From DATBVX01 sp963810775 (GTDB lineage Bacteria > Pseudomonadota > Gammaproteobacteria > Steroidobacterales > Steroidobacteraceae): DNA of 64,000 nucleotides. Position 1 is the stretch's first letter; each line of letters begins with the position of its first letter. This document shows positions 43,746 through 52,709 of the stretch, in pieces. Made by a program: the position numbers and the translations under genes. The notes under the pieces are model-generated. The model saw only the letters and a program-made list of their open reading frames with translations, had not been told where the DNA came from and did no database searches. The DNA lies in assembly GCA_963810775.1 (NCBI GenBank), contig CAWEOT010000018.1, positions 62,001 to 126,000 of the forward strand, written 5' to 3'.

Positions 43746-44483
43746 ATGAAATCAAACAAACCGACCCTCGGCCGCCTGCTGCGTGGCCTGCGCCAGCGCA
43801 ATGACTGGACACTTAAGGAAATGAGCCAGCGCACCGGGATCCCGCTCTCGACGCTCGCCAAGGTGGAGCACGATCGCCTCACGCTCACCTATGACAAGCT
43901 GCAGCAACTGAGCGAGCGACTGAAGATTCGCATGTCCGAGCTGTTCGCGGAGCCAGGCGAAGGTCCGGAGCCGGCCGTAACGGCCCGCCGCAGCATTGGG
44001 CGCATCGACCGTGCGGTGCGCGTGAACACGCGCAACTATGACTATTACTACCTGTGCGCGGAGCTACGGCGCAAGCGGATGATTCCTGTGCTGACGCGCA
44101 TCCGCGCCAAGAGCGTCAGCGAGTTCGGCGAGCTGGTGCACCACTCGGGCGAGGAATACATCTACGTCCTCGAAGGACGCATCGAGATCCACACCGAGTT
44201 CTATGACCCGATCGTGCTCGAGGCTGGCGAGTCCATCTACATCGATTCAAACATGGGACACGCTTACGTCGCAGCGGAGGGCTGCGAACAGGCGACGGTG
44301 CTCGGGGTTTGTTCGAGCGCAGACGAAGGCCTGATGGAATCGCTCCTCGAATTGCACGGCGACGAGGAAGTTGAGCCAATCGCTCCTGCAGACACCGGAC
44401 GCATGCCTTCAGTCGCACGCGCGCGCCGTAAGGGCCGTCGACGTGGACACGCCGACGACAAAAGCGAGAAGAAAGCATCCTGA
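43746..44483 (+). CDS. XRE-family regulator with C-terminal cupin
   Basis: A 245-residue regulator. Residues about 5-70 are a helix-turn-helix domain (LGRLLRGLRQRNDWTLKEMS, IPLSTLAKVEHDRLTLTYDK). Residues about 105-185 are a cupin (HHSGEEYIYVLEGRIEIHTE, LEAGESIYIDSNMGHAYVA) that should bind the inducer. A Lys/Arg-rich tail follows. XRE-cupin proteins commonly control amino-acid, polyamine or peptide catabolism. Position between the two dipeptidase units makes it the likely regulator of this cluster. Confidence 0.9.
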   Translation: MKSNKPTLGRLLRGLRQRNDWTLKEMSQRTGIPLSTLAKVEHDRLTLTYDKLQQLSERLKIRMSELFAEPGEGPEPAVTARRSIGRIDRAVRVNTRNYDYYYLCAELRRKRMIPVLTRIRAKSVSEFGELVHHSGEEYIYVLEGRIEIHTEFYDPIVLEAGESIYIDSNMGHAYVAAEGCEQATVLGVCSSADEGLMESLLELHGDEEVEPIAPADTGRMPSVARARRKGRRRGHADDKSEKKAS

Positions 44484-44533
44484 GAAGTCCGCCTACTGCT
44501 AGTGGCGGTACACCTAGAAAGCCGGGATCACTG

Positions 44534-45748
44534 TCACTGAGCTTTGCTCATCTCGGCAGAGACTTTTTCTGCTTGCTGCAGGACCCGCAGCACGTTTTCC
44601 CCGGCAAGGAGCTTCAGGTCCTTATCGCTCCAGCCGCGATGAATCAGCTCCGCGAACAGGTTCGGATACATCGACACGTCCGACAGTCCCTCGGGCCAGG
44701 CCGTGTTGCCGTCGAAGTCACTGCCAATGCCAATGCTCTCGACGCCCGCCACGCGACGCACGTACTCGATCTGATCTGCCACCTTCGCGATCGAGGTCGG
44801 TGGCACCTTGACGCTCCCAGTGATCTCATCGAAGAGCTTCGTGCGTTCCTCTTCGGTCTTGACATCGCGTGACCGGCGGTTGAATTCCTCGATCACCGGC
44901 TGCATGACCTTCGCGACATCAGGATCGGTGAAGCCCGCGACGAAGGTAACCATCACGACTCCCCCATTGGCGGGCATCATCTTCAGGATGGCATCGGGCA
45001 CGTTGCGCGGCACGTTGCAGATAGCACGGGCAGACGAGTGCGAAAAAATCACGGGCGCGCGCGACACGCGCAGTGCGTCCTCCATGGTCTCGGCGGAGGT
45101 GTGCGAGAGGTCCACGAGCATGCCGATGCGATTCATCTCGAGCACCACCTGTTCGCCGAACGGGGTGAGGCCATGGTGCGCGGGGACGTCGGCTGCCGAA
45201 TCCGCCCAGTCCGTGTTGGTGTTATGTGTAAGCGTCATATAGCGCACGCCCAGGTCGTAATAGGCACGCAGCGCGCCCAGTGAGTCCTCGATTGCGTGCC
45301 CGCCCTCGATGCCAAGCATGGATCCGATACGGCCCGCCTTCTTGGCTGCGCGAATGTCTTTAGCCGTGCTCGCAAGCTGAAACGCTTCGGGATATTGCGC
45401 GATCACACGACGCATCAGATCGATCTGTTCCAGCTGCGTGTGTGCCCATCCCGAGGTCAGCTCGCCAGGGACATAGACGGACCAGAATTGCGCGCTGAGA
45501 CCACCCTGTCGCAGCCGGGGAATATCTGTCTGGCCCGCGGTTGGCTTGCGCAGGTCGTACGCGACGATGTCGCCAGGCGTCTTCTTGTCGGTACGAATTG
45601 CCCACGGCAAATCGTTATGCCCGTCGAAGAGAATCGCGTCGCGGAGCACACGGCGCGCATGGTCGAGATCGGCCTGCGTGGGCGGTGATGCGACCGCAAA
45701 GTTCGCGCACACCAATGCCAGTACCAGGACAGCAGATCGAAGTATCAT
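44534..45748 (-). CDS. M19 membrane dipeptidase, complete metal site
   Basis: A 404-residue exported dipeptidase (signal MILRSAVLVLALVCANFAVA). All zinc ligands are present: FDGHNDLPWAI (HxD), the bridging Glu in GIEGGHAIED, His in DLSHTSAETM and SHSSARAI, and Asp in GIGSDFDGN. It hydrolyses dipeptides and accepts D-residues at the C-terminal position. Unlike the Tat-exported paralogue at 39.3-40.5 kb its site is intact. The start follows GAGGAAACAC. It is convergent with the XRE-cupin gene. Confidence 0.92.
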   Translation of the reverse strand: MILRSAVLVLALVCANFAVASPPTQADLDHARRVLRDAILFDGHNDLPWAIRTDKKTPGDIVAYDLRKPTAGQTDIPRLRQGGLSAQFWSVYVPGELTSGWAHTQLEQIDLMRRVIAQYPEAFQLASTAKDIRAAKKAGRIGSMLGIEGGHAIEDSLGALRAYYDLGVRYMTLTHNTNTDWADSAADVPAHHGLTPFGEQVVLEMNRIGMLVDLSHTSAETMEDALRVSRAPVIFSHSSARAICNVPRNVPDAILKMMPANGGVVMVTFVAGFTDPDVAKVMQPVIEEFNRRSRDVKTEEERTKLFDEITGSVKVPPTSIAKVADQIEYVRRVAGVESIGIGSDFDGNTAWPEGLSDVSMYPNLFAELIHRGWSDKDLKLLAGENVLRVLQQAEKVSAEMSKAQ

Positions 45749-46075
45749 GTGTTTCCTCAAGTCAGGCCCGCTGCTGCGAGCACACGCCCATAGTACATCG
45801 TCATCGGAAGTCGCCGCCGCCGAGCCGCGTTCGAGCCGCGCGTCTTCCGGTTTTCCGCTGGCCGGCCATCATATGAATAAAGAAACCTCCCGATTGCGCC
45901 AAAATGCCGACGGCAAGCGTCGCGCACGGAACCGAAACTACAGCACTCAGGGACAATACGACGCCGCTATCGCCCGCCGTAGAATGCGCCACGGCGGCTG
46001 ATCTCAACAACGTCGAGCGCGCATTGCCGTCGGACAGCTCGGTTGGTGTAGCACTGTTCCCGCACGTCGCGACTC
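45749..46075. other. 327-base region with a possible 42-residue basic peptide gene
   Basis: It separates divergent dipeptidase and DedA-type genes. A plus-strand frame at 45873-46001 would encode a very basic peptide rich in Arg and Asn (RRARNRNYSTQGQYDAAIA) but has no clear ribosome binding site. No other gene is supported. Confidence 0.3.
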
Positions 46076-47044
46076 ATGGAAGCGCTCATACATGTCATTG
46101 AGGCCTACGGACTGTGGGTCGTGTTCATCTGCGTTTTTCTCGACCAGGGCGGATTACCGTTTCCAGCGTATCCACCGATGATCGTGACCGCCGCGCTCGC
46201 GGTCGAGACGGACAATTCCCTCTTGCCGATCGTGATCGTCGCGATCTTCGCGACCGTGGTCGCGGATCTGCTCTGGTTCGCGGGCGGCAGGCATTTTGGC
46301 CCGTCGCTCCTGCGCCTGATGTGCAAGCTATCGCTGTCGCCAGATTCCTGCGTCGGCATGACTCGCCGTGCCTATGATCGATGGGGAGCGCCCTCCCTCA
46401 TCTTCGCCAAGTACATTCCCGGATTCGCCGCAGTCGCGACGACACTCGCCGGCGAGACCGGCACGACTTTCAGGCGGTTTGTGTTCTATGACGCCATCGG
46501 CGCTGCACTGTGGGCGGGCGGCGCGATCGCACTCGGCGCCATCTTTCACGACGCAGTGGATGCGGTCCTGACGCAGCTGGACCTGCTGGGGCGTTACGCC
46601 GTGATACTGCTGATAGCCGCCCTCTTGCTGTTCATCGCCGTCAAGTGGTGGCGCCGTCGTCAATTTCTGGTCCGCTTCCGGATGGCGCGCATCTCTCCGT
46701 CGGACCTGCACGCACTCCTTGAATCCGGATCGCCCGTGACTGTCCTCGATGTTCGCAGTGAGGACCGACGTCGATCATCCGGATGGATTCCTGGCAGCAT
46801 CTACGCGCCCGATGTCTCGAATTTGCCGTTGTCCCCGAACGAAGAGGTGGTCGTCTATTGCGATTGCCCCAATGAGGCTTCCGCCGCAATCGCGGCGAGA
46901 AAGCTGCAACAAAGAGGATTCCAAAACGTGAGGCCTCTTTTCGGTGGCATCGAGGCGTGGCGAAGGCAGGGTCTGCCGCTGGATAGGTCGGCTGTGGATC
47001 ACGCGTTGCAAACGGTAGCATCGCCGGCGAGCAATGAGTTCTAG
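46076..47044 (+). CDS. DedA-family membrane protein fused to rhodanese domain
   Basis: A 322-residue fusion. Residues 1-190 are a DedA (VTT/SNARE-associated) membrane domain with the motif FAKYIPGFAAVATTLAGETG, for lipid flipping or membrane-potential upkeep. Residues about 205-310 are a rhodanese-like domain (VTVLDVRSEDRRRSSGWIPG, VVVYCDCPNEASAA with the active-site Cys). It may link sulfur or thiol status to the envelope. Both parts are complete and in frame. Confidence 0.9.
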   Translation: MEALIHVIEAYGLWVVFICVFLDQGGLPFPAYPPMIVTAALAVETDNSLLPIVIVAIFATVVADLLWFAGGRHFGPSLLRLMCKLSLSPDSCVGMTRRAYDRWGAPSLIFAKYIPGFAAVATTLAGETGTTFRRFVFYDAIGAALWAGGAIALGAIFHDAVDAVLTQLDLLGRYAVILLIAALLLFIAVKWWRRRQFLVRFRMARISPSDLHALLESGSPVTVLDVRSEDRRRSSGWIPGSIYAPDVSNLPLSPNEEVVVYCDCPNEASAAIAARKLQQRGFQNVRPLFGGIEAWRRQGLPLDRSAVDHALQTVASPASNEF

Positions 47045-47108
47045 TCCTCCGAGCCAACTGCGGCGCCTGCTTCCAGATCGCGCAGCCGCGCGACCAATCA
47101 TTTCAAAG

Positions 47109-48230
47109 CTAGTCGATCGGCCAGGGCATAGTCTTCGGCAACGTAGTCGCCACAGGCGTGTCGGGCTCCGGTTCCAGTGCAATCATGTCGACAACGCGCC
47201 ACCATGGCTCGACGCGCTCTGCGTGCGCGGGCTCCACCGGTTGGCCGAGACGCGGCATCACGAGTCGTGCTCCGGCCTTTGGGCCCAACTGCAGCAGGGT
47301 CTCCGCAGGCTGGTCCCACGCATGCATCGCAAGGCTGAACGTGCCCCAATGCACGGGCAGGAAGGCGCCGCCGCCGAGCAGTGTCAGCGCCTTGAGTGCG
47401 TTCTCGGGCCCCAAATGGATGTCGCCCCAGGCGGGATGGAATGCACCGACCTCCAACATGATGAGGTCGAAGGGCCCGAGCCGTTCGCGGATCGTTTGAT
47501 ATTCCGTCGTGAGCCCCGTATCGCCGCTGAAAAACGCTGCGTGTCGCTGCGAACGGATCACGATCGATGACCACAAGGTTGCGTTGCGGTCCTTCAGGCC
47601 GCGCCCGGAAAAATGCTGCGAGGGTGCCGCGGTCACTGTGAGATCGGTGTTCGGCAGTCGGTGTGATTCCCACCAGTCGAGCTCGACGATGCGCTCGGGT
47701 CGCACGCCCCAGGCTTCCAAGTGCGCGCCGACGCCGAGCGAGGTCACGAACGGCACGTCGCGCTTCGCGAGCTCGCGGATGGTCGGATAGTCGAGGTGAT
47801 CGTAGTGATCGTGCGACACGATCACGAGGTCCATCGGCGGCATCGCACGAAGGGGAACCGGAACGGGCTGGAAGCGCTTGGGGCCGGCGTGCCGTGATGG
47901 CGACGCGCGCGGTCCCCAGACCGGATCGGTGAGTACGCGAAGACCGTCGATCTCGATCAGCACCGTGGAATGGCCGAGCCAGGTGGCGCGCAGTCCACTG
48001 GCCGCTGGCTTGGTCCAAGCTTCCAGCGGATTCATCGATGGCAGCGGACCCCGCGGCACGCGCCGCTCGCCACCGCAAAGAAAATCCTTGAGCGTCGGCA
48101 TCGACGCGTTCGGATCGCGCAAGCCCGGCAGGATCGCGTGCACATTGCGAAACCGCTCGCCGTTCCAGAGCGGCGAAGTCTTGATGCGTTCGAGCCGCGC
48201 GCCTTCCGACTTTCTACCGAGTGATTTCAT
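47109..48230 (-). CDS. MBL-fold metallo-hydrolase (NAPE-PLD/RomA-like)
   Basis: A 373-residue metallo-beta-lactamase-fold enzyme. Metal motif SHDHYDHLDYPT is preceded by WLGHSTVLIEIDGLRVLTDP and followed by SGDTGL and PVHWGTF. The pattern is that of the bacterial N-acyl-phosphatidylethanolamine phospholipase D-like group (also called RomA/YcbX-like MBL). No signal peptide is seen. Substrate unknown. A possible 66-residue gene overlaps its start. Confidence 0.85.
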   Translation of the reverse strand: MKSLGRKSEGARLERIKTSPLWNGERFRNVHAILPGLRDPNASMPTLKDFLCGGERRVPRGPLPSMNPLEAWTKPAASGLRATWLGHSTVLIEIDGLRVLTDPVWGPRASPSRHAGPKRFQPVPVPLRAMPPMDLVIVSHDHYDHLDYPTIRELAKRDVPFVTSLGVGAHLEAWGVRPERIVELDWWESHRLPNTDLTVTAAPSQHFSGRGLKDRNATLWSSIVIRSQRHAAFFSGDTGLTTEYQTIRERLGPFDLIMLEVGAFHPAWGDIHLGPENALKALTLLGGGAFLPVHWGTFSLAMHAWDQPAETLLQLGPKAGARLVMPRLGQPVEPAHAERVEPWWRVVDMIALEPEPDTPVATTLPKTMPWPID

Positions 48231-48411
48231 AAGACACCATCGGCGCCTCTACGCTGGTCCTTTCATTGATCGGTATTTGTGACTCCCGGACCTTGGCGTG
48301 CGAGGCGATCACCTCGAGCCACGTCAGACCGCCGGCGACGAGGCGATCGCCAGCGACCAGAGGTGTTTCAACGGTGCTGCGGCCCAAGCCGCCCGAGCTT
48401 TCAGTGCACAT
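48214..48411 (-). CDS. possible 66-residue leader gene overlapping MBL hydrolase start
   Basis: An ATG at 48411 with TGAGG nine bases upstream and TATATA further back gives 65 residues (middle: LVAGGLTWLEVIASHAKVRE). The frame ends 17 bases inside the MBL gene, so translation could be coupled. No family was recognised; it could also be a remnant of a longer gene. Support is only the ribosome site and the overlap. Confidence 0.3.
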   Translation of the reverse strand: MCTESSGGLGRSTVETPLVAGDRLVAGGLTWLEVIASHAKVRESQIPINERTSVEAPMVSYEITR

Positions 48412-48452
48412 GGCGCATACCTCAGATATATAGAGTAGACAAATCGAGCGCG

Positions 48453-48462
48453 TACTCACTCA
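48453..48462. promoter_or_regulatory. half-site similar to TetR operator
   Basis: TACTCACTCA differs by one base from one arm (ACTCAATCA) of the palindrome upstream of the TetR gene and lies upstream of the small ORF and MBL gene. Confidence 0.25.
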
Positions 48463-48491
48463 TAGAAAAGATCAAAAAAATAGCAGCGGAC

Positions 48492-49058
48492 CTAGTGGGT
48501 GACGGCGTTCCAGAACGCCTCAAAACCGGAGTCGATGTAACGCTTGGCCTGCCTGGGATCGCGCGCCATGAATTCGATGGTGGTCTCCGCCAACGAGCTC
48601 AGAATTGCCGATACGAATGCAGGCGGGAGCTTGCGCCCGCCGTCGCCGGTGCTCACCTCGACCATAGCGTTGATGTCGGCGAAGGCCCGCGTGGTGGCAG
48701 CCTTGGTCTCGGCGCTGATGCGTTCTGACACGGCTAGCTGTGCGAGGACCTTGCGCTTCTTCGGCGATCGCACGCCCCAATCCACATATGCCTGCCAGGT
48801 GTGGCGCACCCGGTTCTTCAGGATTTCATCCTTCGGGTAGCCCGCCGACACGGCCTCGCGCAGCTCCGTCTTGAGATCCAGATAGATCTGGTTCAGCAGC
48901 TCGTCCTTCGTGTTGAAGTAGGTGAACAGCGTGCCTTCGGCGACTCCCGCGAGTTGCGCGATCTTGGCCGTCGGTGCGCCCACCCCCTGTTCCGCGATCA
49001 CCTGGATGGCGGCTGCCAGAATCGCGTTGCGCTTGTCTTCGCTCTTGGGACGGGCCAT
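48492..49058 (-). CDS. TetR-family regulator
   Basis: A 188-residue repressor. N-terminal helix-turn-helix: RNAILAAAIQVIAEQGVGAP and IAQLAGVAEGTLFTYFNTKD. The C-terminal ligand domain is typical in length. The ATG at 49058 (MARPKSEDKRN) matches the usual TetR opening; an upstream start would place the coding region across the operator. The perfect operator lies 18-39 bases upstream, so it probably controls itself. Confidence 0.92.
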   Translation of the reverse strand: MARPKSEDKRNAILAAAIQVIAEQGVGAPTAKIAQLAGVAEGTLFTYFNTKDELLNQIYLDLKTELREAVSAGYPKDEILKNRVRHTWQAYVDWGVRSPKKRKVLAQLAVSERISAETKAATTRAFADINAMVEVSTGDGGRKLPPAFVSAILSSLAETTIEFMARDPRQAKRYIDSGFEAFWNAVTH

Positions 49059-49075
49059 GGAAGTAGTAGTGGCAT

Positions 49076-49097
49076 TGATTGAGTGTGTACTCAATCA
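49076..49097. promoter_or_regulatory. TetR operator palindrome
   Basis: TGATTGAGT and its exact complement ACTCAATCA around GTGT: a 22-base perfect inverted repeat just before the tetR-type gene. Confidence 0.75.
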
Positions 49098-49162
49098 TAA
49101 ATCGACTGGGGCCTTCTTGCAAGCCCAGACGTCGAAGGTGGATCGCCGTGTGCCTAGCAAGC

Positions 49163-50719
49163 CTACTCGTCGCGCGCGAGGCGCGCTTCGGCGAGATCGA
49201 TTTGACGCTCGAGACGGGTCAGCACGTCATCGCCGATCTCACCGTTCTGCCACAGCTTGAGCAGCGCCTCGCGTTGTGCGGCGGCTGCGCCGAGCCACAG
49301 GCGCACCTCGCTGTCGGGCGAAATCGCGCTACCTGATCGCTGCAGTGATCGGTTGTTGAAGAAGCGCTTCACCGCCACGGCTTCATGCGCGGGCAGCCCA
49401 TGCTCGGCGACCAACCGGTTCACGGCCTGGATCGCCGCGCGGCGCATTGCCTCGGCCGCGACCTCCGTTTCGGTATCTGCGGATGTGTCCTTCTCGAGTC
49501 GCAGTGCCTTGATCAAGGCCGGCAGCGTCAACCCCTGGCCTACCAGCGTCACGAAAACGATGCCGAAGGCCATCAGGATCACGAGGTCGCGCTGCGGAAA
49601 CGGCTCACCGCCCGGCAGTGTGGTCGGCAGAGCCAGCGCCGCGGCCAGGGTGACGACCCCGCGCATGCCACACCAGCTGACAAGAGTCGAAATTCGAGCG
49701 GAGGCCGGATCAGTGCGACGCAAACGCGGCACCAGCAAACGCACGCCGTAGGTCGCCGTGAAGATCCACAAGAATCGCACGCCGATCGCGACCGCGCTCA
49801 GCACGGCGACCAGGGCTGCAACATGCTGCCAGGACAGGGCCTGGTGCTCCATTAGCGACGCGGCGGCCATCGGCAACTGGATCCCGATGAGCACGAATAT
49901 GAGGCAATTGACCACGAACACGGCGGCGCGCCAGAAGGTGAGAATGTTGAGGCGCGCAACCGCGGAGCTGCGCCGATGTGCCCACCGTGCTCTATAGAGT
50001 CCGACCGCGACCACGCCGAGGACACCGGACACCTGCAGCAACTCGCACAGCCAGTAGACCGCAAAAGGAGTCGTCAACGACATCGCGAGCTCAAGCATCG
50101 GATCGTGCAGGCGCTCCTGCAGCTGCGCTGTGATCCAGCCCATCGCCACGCCGAGCACGATTCCACCGACCGCGATCAGACCAAACTGGCCGACCAGCGC
50201 CCAACCGGAAAATATGCCGGTCAGCGCAGTAGCCACGGCGAACCGGTAGAGCACCAGGCCCGTGGCGTCGTTCACCAGGCTCTCGCCCTCCAGGAGCGTC
50301 ACGATCCGGCGCGGCAAGCGGAAGCGTCTCAGCACCGCGGTCGCCGCCACTGCATCCGGCGGCGAGACGATAGCGCCCAATGCGAATGCGACTGCCCACG
50401 GTGCTTCTGGTACCAACCACTTGAACGCGATGCCCACGGCCAGCGTCGTCGTCGCCACGAGGCCGATGGCGAGCAGCAGGATGGGGCGCAGCAACGAGCG
50501 GAAATCGCGCCACGAGGTGGCGAGAGCCGCCGGGTACAACACGGCGGGCAGCACGATGGCCAGCACCAATTCGGGCTCGAGCCCCAGCCCGGGCCAGGGG
50601 TACGCGAATCCGAGTCCGATTCCCGCGATGACCAGCACGATTGGGTACGGCACGCGGATACGGTTCGCCAGCCAGCCGGCCGCGATCGCGCATACCATCA
50701 CCAGGATGAAAGAAATCAC
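49163..50719 (-). CDS. CPA1-family Na+/H+ antiporter
   Basis: A 518-residue inner-membrane antiporter of the NhaP/YjcE type, with about twelve helices. Typical motifs are ALGAIVSPPDAVAATAVLRR and LLEGESLVNDATGLVLYR, which hold the ion-binding Asp residues, and WCGMRGVVTLAAALALP. A cytoplasmic C-terminal tail of about 120 residues follows. The GTG at 50719 has GGGAGAGGGG upstream and begins at the first helix. It serves pH or sodium homeostasis. Confidence 0.9.
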   Translation of the reverse strand: MISFILVMVCAIAAGWLANRIRVPYPIVLVIAGIGLGFAYPWPGLGLEPELVLAIVLPAVLYPAALATSWRDFRSLLRPILLLAIGLVATTTLAVGIAFKWLVPEAPWAVAFALGAIVSPPDAVAATAVLRRFRLPRRIVTLLEGESLVNDATGLVLYRFAVATALTGIFSGWALVGQFGLIAVGGIVLGVAMGWITAQLQERLHDPMLELAMSLTTPFAVYWLCELLQVSGVLGVVAVGLYRARWAHRRSSAVARLNILTFWRAAVFVVNCLIFVLIGIQLPMAAASLMEHQALSWQHVAALVAVLSAVAIGVRFLWIFTATYGVRLLVPRLRRTDPASARISTLVSWCGMRGVVTLAAALALPTTLPGGEPFPQRDLVILMAFGIVFVTLVGQGLTLPALIKALRLEKDTSADTETEVAAEAMRRAAIQAVNRLVAEHGLPAHEAVAVKRFFNNRSLQRSGSAISPDSEVRLWLGAAAAQREALLKLWQNGEIGDDVLTRLERQIDLAEARLARDE

Positions 50720-50790
50720 GGTGTCCCCTCTCCCGCCTGCGGGAACATATTTGTAGGATGCAGGAGGGGATGCAAGCACCGGGCACCGAA

Positions 50791-50901
50791 ATGTTTCACG
50801 ACTGGGAAGATTTCTACCTCATCGTGGGTTCAGCGGCCGGAGCGCTGATCGGCATCATGTTCGTGGGATCTGGGAACCTATCTCTTGCAGAGGGAGCGTG
50901 A
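50791..50901 (+). pseudogene. 36-residue remnant of a membrane protein
   Basis: ATG at 50791 gives MFHDWEDFYLIVGSAAGALI and then a few residues before a stop at 50901. This is the N-terminal first helix of a common small membrane protein family (HDWxDFYxxxGxAAGALIGLMFV), but the rest is missing. Confidence 0.45.
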
Positions 50902-50916
50902 TCGGCGCTAGCAACA

Positions 50917-51357
50917 ATGATTCGTGTCACTGGAATCGATCATCTCGCCATCCGGGTCAGTGACTACGAGAAGTCAAAAGCCTTCTACGCTCGCCTGTTC
51001 AAGTTTCTTGGGTTCAAAATTTCTGACGAGTACGAAGACGCGATCGGATGGACGAACGGCAAGACGCGCTTCTGGATTTCGCCGGCCGATGCTAAAGGTC
51101 GCACGCACAAGCATCGCGCCGGCAATATCGGCTTTCATCACTACGCATTCCAGCTTCGCAGCCGCAAAGACGTGGACGCCTTGCAGGCGTTTCTTGAGGA
51201 GATCGGCGCGACCATCGTGGATCCGGCGGCCGAGTATTACGACGATTACTACGCGGTGTTCTTCCTCGACCCCGACGGACTGAAGCTCGAAGGCATGAAA
51301 TATGGCGAGCGCCACGCGCAGGCTGCCCGAAAGAGGGCCAAAAGAGCCAGGAAGTGA
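50917..51357 (+). CDS. VOC-family (glyoxalase-like) protein
   Basis: A 146-residue vicinal-oxygen-chelate fold protein with two beta-alpha-beta-beta-beta modules: GIDHLAIRVSDYEKSKAFYA and IGFHHYAFQLRSRKDVDALQ, ending FFLDPDGLKLEGMKY. Metal-binding positions His (first strand), His and Glu are present. A basic tail (ARKRAKRARK) is extra. Substrate unknown. Confidence 0.88.
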   Translation: MIRVTGIDHLAIRVSDYEKSKAFYARLFKFLGFKISDEYEDAIGWTNGKTRFWISPADAKGRTHKHRAGNIGFHHYAFQLRSRKDVDALQAFLEEIGATIVDPAAEYYDDYYAVFFLDPDGLKLEGMKYGERHAQAARKRAKRARK

Positions 51358-51438
51358 CGCGTGCCGGGTGCGATTTCACCGAGCACGGGCGCCTGATAGC
51401 ATCACGGCCTCGCCGTCGGATTTCCAGGGGAACCCAGA

Positions 51439-52629
51439 ATGAACAACAGAATAAAGGTGCTGCGCTGCGCTAGCGCACTCGCACTGGTTTTGAATCTCTC
51501 ACTTGCCTACGCCGACATCACGATGGAAGAGCGAATCTCGGTGGAAGGCCTGGTGAAGTTTGCAAACATGAATGGCAAGACGGTGACTACCGTCGCCGGT
51601 GACCGAGCTCGCACCGATAGCGACCTGCAGATGGAGTCGAAACTCATGCGCATGTTCGCAGGCAGCGCCATGGGGCCGACGGCTGAAATCATTCGATTGG
51701 ATCAGGAGAAGACCTACTCGTTGAATGTAAAGAAGAAGGAATACACCGAGCAAACCTTCGCCGAAATGCGCGCGAACTGGCAGAAGATGATGGACCAGGC
51801 GCAGCAGGCACAGGCTCAGGCACAAGCCCAGGCCCAACAGACACAAGGCGCGCCGGGACCCGTGGACCAGTCGCAATGTGAGTGGTCGGAACCCAAATCG
51901 GAGGTCAAGCGCACGGGCGAGAAAAAGACTTTCGGTGGCTACGAGGCAGAAAGGGTCAGCATCGCTGCGACCCAGACGTGCAAGGACAAGAAGAGCGGCG
52001 CGGTGTGTGATTTCACGCTCAACCTTGACGAGTGGCTCTCCGCTGGCTTCACCCAGGACGCTGAGATCACGCACTTCTACACGACATACGCGGAGAAGAT
52101 GGGCTTCACGACGCAACTGTCCCGCGATGCCGCTCAGCGCGCAGAAGCACTCTTCGGCAGTTACAAGGGCCTTTGGGGCGAAGTCGCTACCAAGCTTCGT
52201 GATGTGCAAGGACATCCGGTCAAAACTACATTCGGCCTGAGCGTCGGCGGCCCCCAATGCGACACGACGAAGGGCGCGGCCGATGCGTCTGCAGCCAGCA
52301 CGCCACCGACCAGCGATGAAGTAGGACAGGCCGCAGCGACGGCCACTGGCGAAGCTGTAGGGGAGGCAGCTGCCCAGAAGGCAGGAGAGTCATCACTGAG
52401 CGGAGTTGCAGGCAAGTTGGGTGGCAAGATCGGATCACTCTTTGCCAAGAAGAAGACCGAGCCTGCTCCGACAACCGCGGCGCCCGCACCTGCCGAGGCA
52501 CCGACCACCGCGCCGGGCATGGTAAGCATGATGCAGATGTCCGTCGAATTGATGTCGGTCAATCACAACGCGGCGGGCGCCGGCACCTTCGACGTGCCGG
52601 CCGACTTCAAGAAGGTCGCGGCAAAATAG
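51439..52629 (+). CDS. exported protein of unknown function
   Basis: A 396-residue secreted protein with a signal peptide (CASALALVLNLSLAYA). Residues about 27-95 (ITMEERISVEGLVKFANMNG, EIIRLDQEKTYSLN) look like the DUF4412 fold, followed by a Gln/Ala run (QAQQAQAQAQAQAQQ), a conserved Cys pair region, and an Ala/Gly/Pro-rich end. Low-complexity segments suggest an envelope or periplasmic binding role. No enzyme motif is seen. Confidence 0.7.
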   Translation: MNNRIKVLRCASALALVLNLSLAYADITMEERISVEGLVKFANMNGKTVTTVAGDRARTDSDLQMESKLMRMFAGSAMGPTAEIIRLDQEKTYSLNVKKKEYTEQTFAEMRANWQKMMDQAQQAQAQAQAQAQQTQGAPGPVDQSQCEWSEPKSEVKRTGEKKTFGGYEAERVSIAATQTCKDKKSGAVCDFTLNLDEWLSAGFTQDAEITHFYTTYAEKMGFTTQLSRDAAQRAEALFGSYKGLWGEVATKLRDVQGHPVKTTFGLSVGGPQCDTTKGAADASAASTPPTSDEVGQAAATATGEAVGEAAAQKAGESSLSGVAGKLGGKIGSLFAKKKTEPAPTTAAPAPAEAPTTAPGMVSMMQMSVELMSVNHNAAGAGTFDVPADFKKVAAK

Positions 52630-52709
52630 CTCGTCTTTCGATTCTGCGCGACGTGGGGCCGCCTGACGGCCAGCGGAACCATGCGGCTCGAACTGACCAC
52701 TGCATCGAC

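Noticed and set aside
45873..46001. Plus-strand 42-residue Arg/Asn-rich peptide frame
   Set aside because: No ribosome binding site and no family recognised; kept only as a note in the region entry.
49976..50848. Long plus-strand frame opposite the antiporter gene
   Set aside because: It is a shadow of the antiporter coding strand, with His/Gln/Arg-rich sequence and no family features.
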